A stretch of DNA of 64,000 nt from Scilla litardierei. Taxonomy: Eukaryota; Streptophyta; Magnoliopsida; Asparagales; Asparagaceae. Below, one piece after another: positions 32,546 to 43,076 of the stretch. The notes beneath the pieces were generated by a model. The model saw nothing but the letters and a program-made list of their open reading frames with translations, ran no database searches and was not told the origin of the DNA. Where the stretch lies: NCBI GenBank assembly GCA_030789695.1, contig CM061142.1:359637486-359701485 (forward strand), read 5' to 3'. The position numbers and the translations under genes are program-made. Each line of letters begins with the position of its first letter. Within the stretch, counting starts at the first letter, position 1.

Positions 32546-35500
32546 GGTCTGCATAACGATCTAGTCTGTGATTTTTATTAAACCTGAAATGCTTTTAAAT
32601 ACTTTTTAAAAATGTTTTTAAAGTTATGAGATAATTTTCAAAAATGTTTTAGATGTTCAAAAATTCTATTTGATAAATTTTGAACATGGAAATTTTTTAA
32701 ATGATGTTTTAGAATTTATGTGATAATTTTTAAAACTAATTTTAAATCTTTTAAAATTTATGCGATAAGTTTAAAGTGCCTAAAAATTTTATATGATAAA
32801 TTTTTAAGCATGAAAGTTTTTTTAAAATGATGTTTTAATTTTATGAGATATTTTAAAACTGATTTTAAAGGTTAAAATTTTTATGCGATAAATTTTTTAA
32901 AAGGTAGCATGCAAATTTGTGATTTTAAAAACAATTTTTTATGAGATAAAAATAAAATATTTTTAAAATCATATTTTAAATTTAAATGTTAAATTTATGT
33001 TTGCATGCTAAAATTGTTTATGTGATAGACATTGTTCTATTTAAATTGTTAAATAGTTGTACACCTTTTATGCGATAAATTAGTGTAGCTTTATGGCTAG
33101 TTCATCGTGTCCCTTATTTGATAACACAAGACAACCTTTTAGGTTAGCCATTAAGAAATGATTAAAATGTATTACTTGAATTTTAATGACATGCTATGTT
33201 TTAATAAAATATTAACAACACTTCAAAACATAATTCCTGATTAGGGTAGTCCCTTTAATGTTTCTTAATTCTAATTGTTATTATTAATTTTCATTAAAGG
33301 ACTTCGCTTTTAGCGTTGTTAATAATATTTATTAAAATCCTAATAATGATTAGGATAGCACGTGAACCTTATAGTTGATAAGGACTTAATAAAAGTTATT
33401 AAACAAATCCTAAAATTTTGAATTTAAGGATGCAACTAGTTGATTGGATTAATTAGTTGTTAATAAAAGCCGTTTAGTCTATGGCACACATACAAAAAAT
33501 GACAAGCTTCATTCAATGGACCATGATCCAGTCAATGTGCTTGGCTAAGAGTTCTGGATCACCCTTTAAGGGATAGTGATCCTGGCTTAGTCAATTCCCT
33601 GGCTGTGTTCCGCTGGACCGTAATATCGCGAATCATGATTGTATGACACACTGGACTATATCTAGTCAATGCGTTATAAATCTTATTAAAGATTAATCCG
33701 TATCCCTCCTTGATTTTGGAGCTTGGTAACTCAAAGAAGACAATTATAGTTGTTGAGTCTCCTCAAGCTATGACATGTTTATCTTTAAGGAACAAACTTC
33801 AACATACATGTGATGTAGTCTAGACTTGACCCAAATCGATACGTCGGGTCTCCTCGAGCATCGATCTAAGTCAAATCTGGACACGAAATCAAGGGTCTGA
33901 CTAGACCAGTCATTATGATTTGTTGAGTCTCCTCAAGATCATAAGTGACTGTGGGTAAAAACGATAGGGAGTCACATGTGATGTGATTGACTAAGAGTTA
34001 GTCTACCAAACATGGAACCAATCAACTTGTTGAGTCTCCTCAAGGTTGTGAGGTTCAGGATGATTGGATCCCTCTTTCACTAAATTTTAAATATTTTAAT
34101 TCGATTAAATCGTTCGTTATTAAGTTTTGAAACGATCGTAAAAATAGTGGGAGGATATAGATAGATGAATGCCAATCTACCTATATTTAATATTGAACAT
34201 ATGCTAAACTAGGGCAAGACTATGTTTACCGAAGGAATCGAAATATAATATTTTAATGGAATAAGTTAACTGGTCAAATAGGTTGATTAATTGAATATCA
34301 AGCTAAATTCTAATTGATAGAATCAAAACTATATTCTCGTTGACATTAAAATGACCTTCTAAAGAACAGACTTAAGAAATATGATTTCATTAAGTTCTGT
34401 GTCTAACAAATAAATTCACGCTACATGTCACTCGTCTCTATATGAGGCAGCTTGAACATATAGGATATTCGAAGCATGTTTCTCCCTACAACTTGTCGAG
34501 CTACCCTCAAGGTTGTATGGACAAACAATTTTGATCCACAAAAGTTCGAGAATTCGATCAAACCGTTTGAGTTGAATACGAGTGCGTGAGCGGTGCAAGA
34601 CTATGTATCCCAACCAGATCTTGAGATAAGCAACTTCTTGAGCTACACTCAAGATTGCAACTCTCAGGCGTTTAGATCTATGAGATGCTTGCATAGCTAT
34701 TTATTTATGTTGGGTCATTTAATATCTAAATGTGATTTAAAAAAGGAAGAAGGCACTCCGAAAAGTCAATTGAGAAAGTTAGTTTAATTTATCATTAATA
34801 AAGGCATAAGTAGGAGGATATGAAAATGTGACATATTTTGATGTCACGATTTCATAATTATTGTTATACAAAAGACGTCTAACACAGTTTGACGAATGTC
34901 GTCACCTTGCTTCCAAAGCAATGTTTTGTGTTAGTAATTTGTAATAACTATAATATATTAAATGCTAATATATAAATACACAAGATAGTAGCAAACTTAT
35001 ATGGCAAAATAGACTAGGCCGTATCGAGAGACTAAGCTTCACAAGTCACATAAAGAGGGGTCTGACCTCTCGTATTATGAAGTCTACGGACACTTGTGAG
35101 TCTTATCCTCTTAGATAAAATTGGCCGAAACCCATCTGTAAGACAGTGGGAGAATGAGTTGTCGAACTCAGTCTGGTACATACTGATGTACCCGAGTCTA
35201 GATTAACCAAAATAAGCTATTCGTATATTTTATTAAGACACGTGTTCTTGATGAAACATAAGTCTGAAAAAATAAAGAACGAAAAGACAAAAGTATTTAA
35301 ACTGATTCGATTAGATCGAATGGTTAAATACTTAGCTACATAAAATCTTGCGTAATTAAAAGAAAATGTGATTTTCTCTCAGGTCAAGTCTGTTAACACT
35401 TCAGTGTGTTAAAAGGTATGAATCACACTTAGTTAGACTCGGTGCGATCCATAACAAGTAACTCTGAGTTAAGTCCTCCCTCTGGGTTAAGTCCCAGATA

Positions 35501-36418
35501 GTAATGCCTAGGTTTTGATAATGTTCTATGAGGACATTATCAATAAGATATTTACTAAATCAATCATTAAGAAGTTGTATAATTACTCGAATTTCATGAG
35601 ACGAAGAGTCGAGTTAGACATCATAACTGATGATGACTTAGTCAACTTCCGGGATGATAATTCGGAGTAGTACCTCCGATTTATAACTTGATGCAATCAG
35701 AATTGGTCCGTGTGCGTAAATAAATTTTGGAATTTAGTTTACGTACCCAAGGAAAATGATTCCTTGCTTTCTGCAAGTAAAGCTTTAAGTTGAAAGATTA
35801 GATGCATAAAGAAAATAGTGAAGTACAATCATGTTGGTCGAGAACGGTTTTCATCCTAATTTCTTTAAAACAGATTAGTTGAAACCGTCTCGCCAGCAGA
35901 TGTGTACAGATCTACTCGGACCAAACTCGATGTAAACGCTCAGTTTGACCATGAAAATTGGAGCATTCACTTATAAGTTCGTTTTTCTAAATATGATTTA
36001 GACGGACCAAATAAGCCAGAGAGTTTTCAAGGTCAGTGGGAGCGTGTAAATTACATGCAAGGCATCAAAGAGATGGAACATATAGTTTGACAAAGTAATC
36101 AAAAGTTTGATACTTTATCAGAAATAGATATGAGCCATTTGAAATGACCATTAACAAATTTAAATTATTATCGTAAGATACGATGAACTGGATAAGATCC
36201 AAGTAAATAAAATATTATTGATTCTGTAAGACCAAGTGAATTATTTGAATGAGATTCAAATGGTTGGTCTAACATGAACATAGAAACCCCTTAAGTCTAT
36301 AGTGTAGACGGTTTTAGCAGATCCACTCACGAAGGCTCTACCACATGAAGTCGTGAAAACTTATGTGTAAAAACAGTATAAGATACCGAGATAAATGGGC
36401 CTGAGTGCAAGTGGGAGA
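32546..36418 (+). other. Element E interior, non-coding
   Basis: No open frame of note. Parts: a (T/A)-rich stretch with about ten TATGNGATAA-type motifs (32620-33080), one copy of the dispersed 165-bp repeat (33485-33651), a series of TTGAG-loop-CTCAA hairpins (33750-34652), then decayed copia pol. The last recognisable pol piece is VLADPLTKALPHEVVKTY at about 36313-36370, the C-terminal end of copia RNase H. Confidence 0.75.
33485..33651 (+). repeat. Dispersed ~165-bp repeat, copy in E
   Basis: Aligns with 26801-26967 and, inverted, with 44310-44474. Confidence 0.85.
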
Positions 36419-37284
36419 TGTTGAGAGAAAATGCCTTCGAGGCAATCTATCTCTGTGTGTGAATAACACAAACATCTTGTTCAAAATAATAGTAAGCTGT
36501 TTGGTAATAATTTATCTAAAGTTATGTTATAATTAGATATTAACTTAGGTAAAGTCCTGAGACTTTATGCAAGGTCAAACATGCATCAAGATGGGTATCT
36601 CGATCATGGAGAAATGTTTGACCGTCTGTAGCATAAGTCTAAAAGGGTTCGTGATCATAGATGTTTCGAGACAAGGATATCGAAACATCGGATAGACCAT
36701 TGTGTCTTAGTCTTCACCGTTTAGCGGTGGCGATGATCTCATGATCGCTTGACTTGGCGAAGTCGTAGACGAGACACAGGTGCTCATTAGAGAATGAATT
36801 CACTGAACGATCCACAAGAGTTATCATATGGTTATATTGACCAATCTGTCAATGATGACTCTGAGTGATGATATGCTAGTTGGTCTTTTGACTTGAGGTC
36901 ATTTTGACGAACCTGTGCGTGAACGGTGCCACTTAGATCAAATGACCTAGCTTCGAGGCAAGGCCTGTTGAAAGGTCTTTGATTGGGTGACACTTGAACC
37001 GTATGAGGAGAGTAGTGACCAAGAGAGGATTCGTCTCTCCCGGTCAATGGGAGTTAGTGTCGTAGGGTTAGTTCCTGAGGTCACTGCCGTATTGGGCTTC
37101 GAGCCCAACCTGTTGTAAGGGTCAGGCTGTAGGGTCTCACACAGAGTGCGATCTTCGTCTAGTAATAGGTAGAAATTAGTTAGGGAGAATAATTTGCATT
37201 TGATGCAAGGGATAAAATATTGCAAAAGATGTTTGCAAAAATCTCCAGCATTCGGGATAAATGATCCTGAGTGCAAGTGGGAGA
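36409..37284 (+). repeat. Fossil U3 segment inside element E, upstream of the present 3' LTR
   Basis: At 36409-36418 a purine tract AAGTGGGAGA is followed by TGTTGAGAGAAAATGCC, which looks like an LTR start. The next ~800 bp aligns with the first part of the longer solo LTR I (reverse complement of about 53540-54567). A second purine tract plus TGTAGG occurs at 37275-37290, and this is the boundary matched by the 5' LTR. So E carries the 5' part of an ancestral, longer LTR as interior sequence. Confidence 0.75.
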
Positions 37285-38507
37285 TGTAGGAAAATATGCC
37301 CTCAGATCATTTGTATTTGAAGCAAATGATAATTTAAGCCTAGATAGGGAGTAATTTGCATATGATGCAAAAGAGATTAAATGTGTCTTAAATTTTTTAA
37401 GACTATATTTAATTAAATAAACGCGTTGAAAAGGTTACCTAGATGACGGGATCGTCCCGCTCTAAACCCAGGTTCAAACCGCGTCAAAAACGGAGTTCAA
37501 ATGCACACGTTATAGCCAAAACAAGTCAGCCCAAACTGTTGGGCTGAAACCAGCGAAAATGGAGGCCCACCAAGCCCGAATTTTCTGGTTATGGTTTTTT
37601 GAAACCTGGGTTTTTCTTGACGGCTACATTTCTAAGAGAAGCATGACTTTTGGCTAATTTTGGACAATTGTTTGAAGGGTCAAACAGACTCGGATTGACG
37701 AGCCGTTTTTTCCTACGCGTTCACCGTTGAACCCTCTTTGATTTGGTAGGTTGTACCAACATTGAAGCTCAACGATGAGGGAGTTAAAATTAGAGGAAGT
37801 TTACCCTTTGTGAAAGGCAAACTAACTTGATTTAATTAATCCCAAATTAATAGTCCCACCTCGGTTGTGGAGAAAAGGGGAGAATCAGCCGCCTCTATAA
37901 ATAGAGGCCCTCCCCCTTCATCATAACTCGTCCCAAGCTCTAGATCTGAGCGGCTCTCGTAAATGTTGGAGCACGCTCGGATCTAAGCTAAATTAATATG
38001 TCTCCTCTCCCTATAAATTTCTGCCTTGCTCCTGAGGGCTCTGGCAAAGCCGCAAAGGAGTTCGGATTCAAATCTGAAATTTAGGCAGAGGTTTCACTCG
38101 CGTGAAACTTTCTTCGGCGCGTGGTTGGCTCGGCGACACAGGATTGATCGCCTAGGGATGCGGAGCGGTTCGAGGAGCGGTTCGGGGAGCGGTTCGAGGA
38201 GCGGCTCGGCGTGGGACGGGAGCGGCTCGGAAGACGGCGCGGAACATCTCGCCTGCTCCAGGGCTGAGATTCCGGGTATGTGTTTAATTAAGCATTTGTT
38301 TAATTTAATTGCAGTAGGCGAGATCCTTCTTGGGATGGTCAGACCCATCCAAAGTCGGCATAGATCTTGGATTAGGGTCTTGGACCTTAGGGTTAAATGT
38401 TAATTAGATTAACATGTTTATTTTTCCGCTGCTTTTCTGTCTATGTTCCGTCCGACTTAGGATGGGCATAGAGTTTTTGTGCCCTAAGGGTCCCAGTAAA
38501 GCCTACA
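37285..38507 (+). repeat. Element E 3' LTR
   Basis: Same length as the 5' LTR, with the TATA-centred near-palindrome at 37891-37908 and GAGCGGTTCG repeats at about 38161-38212. Confidence 0.93.
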
Positions 38508-38592
38508 GGAACATCAGGTCCAGCTGCCAACTCAAGTAGTTCAACCCATTGGCCTTCAGGACCGAAAAATCAACATTAGCAAGTCTGGCCAT
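38508..38592 (-). pseudogene. Element G: copia gag N-terminus
   Basis: Minus-strand ATG at 38590-38592, reading MARLANVDFSVLKANGLNYL and then SWQLDLMF, cut by E at its GGAAC target. It matches the start of the F gag (MAKLASVDFEVL). Confidence 0.8.
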
Positions 38593-39071
38593 CTGTGCAA
38601 TCTAGCAACATAAAAAATAGCATGAATTATTTGACTATTAAAGTTAAACATCCATGCATTTAATATATAGGCAAAGAATTAAGTTAGAACTATAGGGATC
38701 AGCCAGCTGAGCACTAAAAAAAGAAAAAGCCCGAAGATACATCCCATAAGTCACAAAAATGCTTAAAATAAAGACAACTTGGGAACTTTAATAAAAGCCC
38801 ATTTCTCTTTATGCTAGCGCATTCACCTCCATGGGGTGGTCCTTCAGCTTTGACTTTTGCATTTATAACCTCACTTATAGATTCTCTCAAAAAGGAAAAA
38901 ATGCAGAAAAAGGTAAAAGTGTCGGAAACCTGGCTGATCCCTAAAAACATAGTCTAATAGCACATCCATGCAGATATTATATGAATATACAACCACACAG
39001 ATATATGACATCACAGGCATAGATTAAGAAATAATCTAAAAAAATGAAGTGCGTGCTAAAATATTTTAAAA
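38593..39071 (-). other. Element G leader, inner part
   Basis: Non-coding. It aligns loosely with the 44120-44600 leader of F, including the TTCAGCTTTGACTTTT region, but it lacks the 165-bp insertion found there. Confidence 0.65.
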
Positions 39072-39291
39072 TGTTATATGATAATGAACTCAAGAGAGAG
39101 AGAGAGAGAGAGAATTTCATTGCTAAGAATAAGTCACCATAGCTAAGAGCCATGGTGCTCTATTTATATATCTCATAGTGGGGAGGCCAAAAACCTCTAG
39201 GAGACCAAGGGTCCCCATTACTCTAAGTAATGGGGGCCTAATGAATGGGTAATGAAGGAGGGGAGGCCAAATGCCTCCCTCATTCATAACA
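39072..39291 (-). repeat. Element F 3' LTR
   Basis: Minus strand 5'-TGTTATGAATGAGGG…ATATAACA-3'. It includes a GA microsatellite near 39093-39112. The minus strand just upstream reads AATGGGGAG, the likely polypurine tract. A second purine tract AAGGGGGAG is at about 39452-39460, about 165 bp further upstream. Confidence 0.93.
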
Positions 39292-39475
39292 CTCCCCATT
39301 ACACATTCATCACTTCGGTCTCAGCTACTGAGGCAAGGGGTGGATACTTCTGGATCCAGAGTAAGTGTGTTTGCCTCGTTAAAACCTTAGCTGTGGAAAA
39401 CCCAGTGGGAAAACCCAACAGCTTAAGGAAAAAGAGTGCAACCCACATGTTACTCCCCCTTGATCCGTACAAGCT

Positions 39476-42400
39476 TCAGGCTTGCAGGTCTTTCAACTGT
39501 CGCATACCAATGTTCTTTACAAGCTTTACAAAAGTACATTTAGGCAATGCCTTAGTAAAAAGATCAGCTAAGTTGTTGCATGACTGGATCTGTCGAACTT
39601 CAATCTGCTTGTCGTTCTTCTGCTCGTGCGTCCAGAAAAACTTGGGAGAAATGTGTTTTGTCCTGTCGCCTTTGATGTAGCCCTTCTGAAGCTGAGCAAT
39701 GCATGCGGCGTTGTCTTCGAATAGGGCAGTAGGTTCCAGATCACTGGTCTTCAGGCCAGTGGATTGGAGGATGTGTTGGACGACGGAGCGTAGCCAAAAA
39801 CATTCTCTGCTCGTCTCATGGATCGCGATGAGCTCTGCATGGTTGGAAGATGTAGCAGTAGTGGTTTGTTTTACCGATCTCCAAGAGATAGCAGTACCTC
39901 CGTATGTAAATACAAAACCTGTTTGAGATTTTGTCGTGTGCGGATCAGAGAGATAACCTGCATCAGCATAACCAAACAATTTGGGGGAGGCACCTCTCTG
40001 GTAGTAAAGTCCAAGATCAATGGAACCCTGAAGGTATCGCAGAAGATGCTTTACTCCGTTCCAGTGGCGCTTTGTGGGCGCAGCACTGTGTCTGGCTAGT
40101 AGATTAACTGTAAACGCTATATCGGGACGCGTACAGTTAGCCAGATATAGAAGTGCTCCAATGGCACTGAGGTAGGGTACTTCAGGACCCAGTATCTCCT
40201 CCCCCTCTTCCAGTGGCCGGAAGGGGTCCTTATGTACATCTAGTGATCTTACGACCATAGGAGTACCTAAAGGATGACATTTATCCATATGAAACTTGCG
40301 TAGAAGTTTCTTTGTATAATTAGATTGGTGTAATAGGATTCCACCTCTTAGATGTTCTATCTGTAAGCCAAGACAATACTTTGTTTTGCCTAGGTCTTTC
40401 ATTTCAAAAGTATGTTTAAGGCTTTCAGATATCTCTTTGATCTCTGCAGGAGATCCTATGAGATTTAAGTCATCTACATATACAGCTATGATGACAAATT
40501 CTGTTTCCGTTCTTTTGATAAAGATACACGGGCAGACTTCGTTATTCGTGAATCCTTGCTGTGCAAGAAAATCACTTAGTCTGTTATACCACATCTTGCC
40601 CGATTGTTTTAGACCATATAATGATCTATGTAGCCTTACAGAGAATACGTCCCGAGGTATCTCTTTCATCTCTGGGGGTAGATTAAACCCATCAGAAAGT
40701 CTCATATAGATATTTTTATCTATATCGCCATATAGATATGCAGTCACAACGTCCATGAGCTGCATTTCTAGGCTTTCCAGAGAAGTTAGGCTGATTAAAA
40801 ATCGGAAGGTGATCGAATCCATGACCGGGGAATACGTATCTTCGTAATCAATCCCCGGTCTTTGGGAAAATCCCTGGGCTACAAGGCGTGCCTTATAGCG
40901 AACGATCACATTATTTTCATCTCTTTTTCTTATGAAAACCCACTTATATCCCACAGGTTTTACACCTACTGGTGTTTGGACTACTGGTCCAAAGACTTTG
41001 CGTTTCAAGAGTGAGTCCAGCTCTACTCTTATTGCCTCGTTCCACTTTGGCCAATCATCTCGGCGTTTACATTCCGCCAGAGATCGTGGTTCGACGTCAT
41101 AGTCAAATTCAGTGACGTGAACGACAATATCGAACGCAAAATCGTCGTCGACGACTATGCTATTTCTGTCCAGTACTTCTCCAGTACGTACAAAATTTAA
41201 TGATGTTTCTCCTATTGTTTCCTCTGCTGGGGAAATCAGGAGGGGAGAAGTAGCTGGTCTGAGCTCAGCATCCTGTGGAGGGATAATCTTAGTATCGCCA
41301 GGAGTCTTCCTCTTTTGAGGAACTTTATCTTTTGAACCTGGTGGGCGTCCTCTTTTCATTTGAGGTACAACCAATTCTGCTGCCGGTGGGCTGCATCCAT
41401 CTATGGGGATGTCAATCCTAGCTGGCGTATTGGCGGCAGGGACATGTGAACGGACAATCTTCTGGTTGTCCGTGAATTTATCCGGTAAAAGATGTACTGT
41501 ATTCTGGATGTGAAGGATCTTCAGGATCTCATCTTCACACAGATTAGTACGCGGATCATATAGGGACAAAGACTTCTGGTCCCAACTAATGGTCTCAGAA
41601 GCTTCTGGCTTCTTAGACTGTGTGCCCAGTTTTGGAAAAAATTTCTCATTAAATTCACAGTCTGCAAAACGTGCCTTGAATGCGTCACCCGTCAGGGGTT
41701 CAAGGTATCTGATAATAGAGGGCGAATCAAACCCAATATATATACATAGACGACGCTGAGGACCCATTTTGGTCCTCTGCGGTGGTGCTATTGGGACATA
41801 TACCGCACAACCAAACACTCTCAAATGAGAGATATCTGGAGGTGCGCCGTATGCTAGTTGCATCGGGGATAAAGTGTGACCTCCAGAGGGTCTTATCCTA
41901 ATAAGTGATGCGGCATGTAAAATAGCATGCCCCCAAGCATCCACAGGCAACTGGGATTGCATAAGCAATGGACGTGCAATCCATTGGAGTCTCTTTATAA
42001 GAGCCTCAGCTAATCCGTTTTGGGTGTGAACATGTGCTACCGGATGTTCAACTTCAATACCCGTTGCCCGGCAATATTCTTCGAAGACTTGTGAAGTAAA
42101 TTCTCCTGCATTATCAAGACGTAGTTTCTTGATATGGTTATCGGGGAAATGAGCACGCAACCTTACTATTTGTGCCAATAGCTTTGGAAAAGCTAGGTTG
42201 CGGGTGGACAAGAGGCACACATAAGACCATTTGGTTGATGCATCAATCAGTACCATGAAGTACCGAAATGGGCCACTTGAGGGGTGAATAGGCCCGCAAA
42301 TGTCACCATGAATTCTCTCAAGGAAGCCAGGAGACTCTAATCCCACTTTCAGGAGGGATGGTCTCGTTATAAGTTTTCCCTTGAAACAAGGGAGACATGG

Positions 42401-42946
42401 AAATTCACCCTTTTGAAGAATCTTCAGGTTCTTCAATTTGTGTCCACGGGATTCAGAGATGATGCGTCGCATCATTGCTGTTCCAGGGTGACCAAGTCTA
42501 TTGTGCCAGAGTTCGAACTCTGTCAAGGATTGGCACGTCTGGTGCTCAGTCATATTGGCTTCTATTGGTTGAATGTATGTTTGGTAGAGACCCAACGGGA
42601 GTCCCTTGAATCGTTCGCAGATGATCTTCCGGTCATCTTTCTGACGAGTTACATACAGATATTCAACCGTATTTTCATCTCTGGTTTCTAAGTGATATCC
42701 GTTTAAACGGAAATCTTTGAAACTTACGAGATTCCTATTTGATTTAGGAGAGAATAATGCATTTTTTATTTGAAGTCTTGTGTTATTTGGGAGCAATATA
42801 ATTGCTTCAACAGATCCTTCGATTATTTGGGACAGTCCTGAAATTGTGATAACAGGACCGTCATATTTATTTACGCTATTAAAATAGCAATGATCGCGAA
42901 GGATTGTGTGCGTTGAGGCACTGTCCACTAGGCACTCAGACATCAT
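39476..42946 (-). CDS. Copia pol polyprotein (protease, integrase, RT, RNase H)
   Basis: Intact 1156-residue frame from ATG 42946. In order: aspartic protease (LVDSASTH, Asp 8); GAG-pre-integrase zinc site (H148, H153, C184, C187); integrase with D215, D278 and E314 (DD35E); a KRGRPPGSK AT-hook-like patch near 531-539; reverse transcriptase (about 650-890) with YVDD at 823-826; RNase H with D995, E1038 and D1078 and the terminal ADLFTKAL motif. All catalytic residues I can identify are present. It makes element cDNA and integrates it. pol does not overlap gag: 130 nt lie between them. The start is the first ATG of the frame, so an upstream non-ATG junction is possible. Confidence 0.95.
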   Translation of the reverse strand: MMSECLVDSASTHTILRDHCYFNSVNKYDGPVITISGLSQIIEGSVEAIILLPNNTRLQIKNALFSPKSNRNLVSFKDFRLNGYHLETRDENTVEYLYVTRQKDDRKIICERFKGLPLGLYQTYIQPIEANMTEHQTCQSLTEFELWHNRLGHPGTAMMRRIISESRGHKLKNLKILQKGEFPCLPCFKGKLITRPSLLKVGLESPGFLERIHGDICGPIHPSSGPFRYFMVLIDASTKWSYVCLLSTRNLAFPKLLAQIVRLRAHFPDNHIKKLRLDNAGEFTSQVFEEYCRATGIEVEHPVAHVHTQNGLAEALIKRLQWIARPLLMQSQLPVDAWGHAILHAASLIRIRPSGGHTLSPMQLAYGAPPDISHLRVFGCAVYVPIAPPQRTKMGPQRRLCIYIGFDSPSIIRYLEPLTGDAFKARFADCEFNEKFFPKLGTQSKKPEASETISWDQKSLSLYDPRTNLCEDEILKILHIQNTVHLLPDKFTDNQKIVRSHVPAANTPARIDIPIDGCSPPAAELVVPQMKRGRPPGSKDKVPQKRKTPGDTKIIPPQDAELRPATSPLLISPAEETIGETSLNFVRTGEVLDRNSIVVDDDFAFDIVVHVTEFDYDVEPRSLAECKRRDDWPKWNEAIRVELDSLLKRKVFGPVVQTPVGVKPVGYKWVFIRKRDENNVIVRYKARLVAQGFSQRPGIDYEDTYSPVMDSITFRFLISLTSLESLEMQLMDVVTAYLYGDIDKNIYMRLSDGFNLPPEMKEIPRDVFSVRLHRSLYGLKQSGKMWYNRLSDFLAQQGFTNNEVCPCIFIKRTETEFVIIAVYVDDLNLIGSPAEIKEISESLKHTFEMKDLGKTKYCLGLQIEHLRGGILLHQSNYTKKLLRKFHMDKCHPLGTPMVVRSLDVHKDPFRPLEEGEEILGPEVPYLSAIGALLYLANCTRPDIAFTVNLLARHSAAPTKRHWNGVKHLLRYLQGSIDLGLYYQRGASPKLFGYADAGYLSDPHTTKSQTGFVFTYGGTAISWRSVKQTTTATSSNHAELIAIHETSRECFWLRSVVQHILQSTGLKTSDLEPTALFEDNAACIAQLQKGYIKGDRTKHISPKFFWTHEQKNDKQIEVRQIQSCNNLADLFTKALPKCTFVKLVKNIGMRQLKDLQA

Positions 42947-43076
42947 CTATATAAGCAAAAACGAAATTTTATTTGAGCGAAAATGTAAACATTCATTCGA
43001 AAATAAAAGTTCGTACTTAAGCAAATTAAAGATGAAGATACATTTAATTCTAAAAAGCATAGATAAACGATGGTGC
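42947..43076 (-). other. Non-coding gag-pol junction of element F
   Basis: 130 nt, AT-rich. The last bases before the pol ATG are pyrimidine-rich and end in TATATAG, like a 3' splice site. Element G has a 153-nt counterpart (23003-23155) that ends CATTTTTTAG two bases before its pol ATG. Confidence 0.7.

Larger units (their letters stand above)
31307..38507 (+). mobile_element. Element E: Ty1/copia-derived element, almost non-coding
   Basis: LTRs 31307-32529 and 37285-38507 (both 1223 bp, start TGTAGG, end CCTA(C/A)A). TSD GGAAC is perfect (31302-31306, 38508-38512). A tRNA-Met primer site TGGTATCGGAGC follows the 5' LTR and a purine tract AAGTGGGAGA precedes the 3' LTR. About 40 LTR differences by eye suggest about 97% identity. 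The interior (4755 bp) keeps only a scrap of pol (ADPLTKALP, near 36320). It is inserted in the gag N-terminus of G. Confidence 0.93.
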
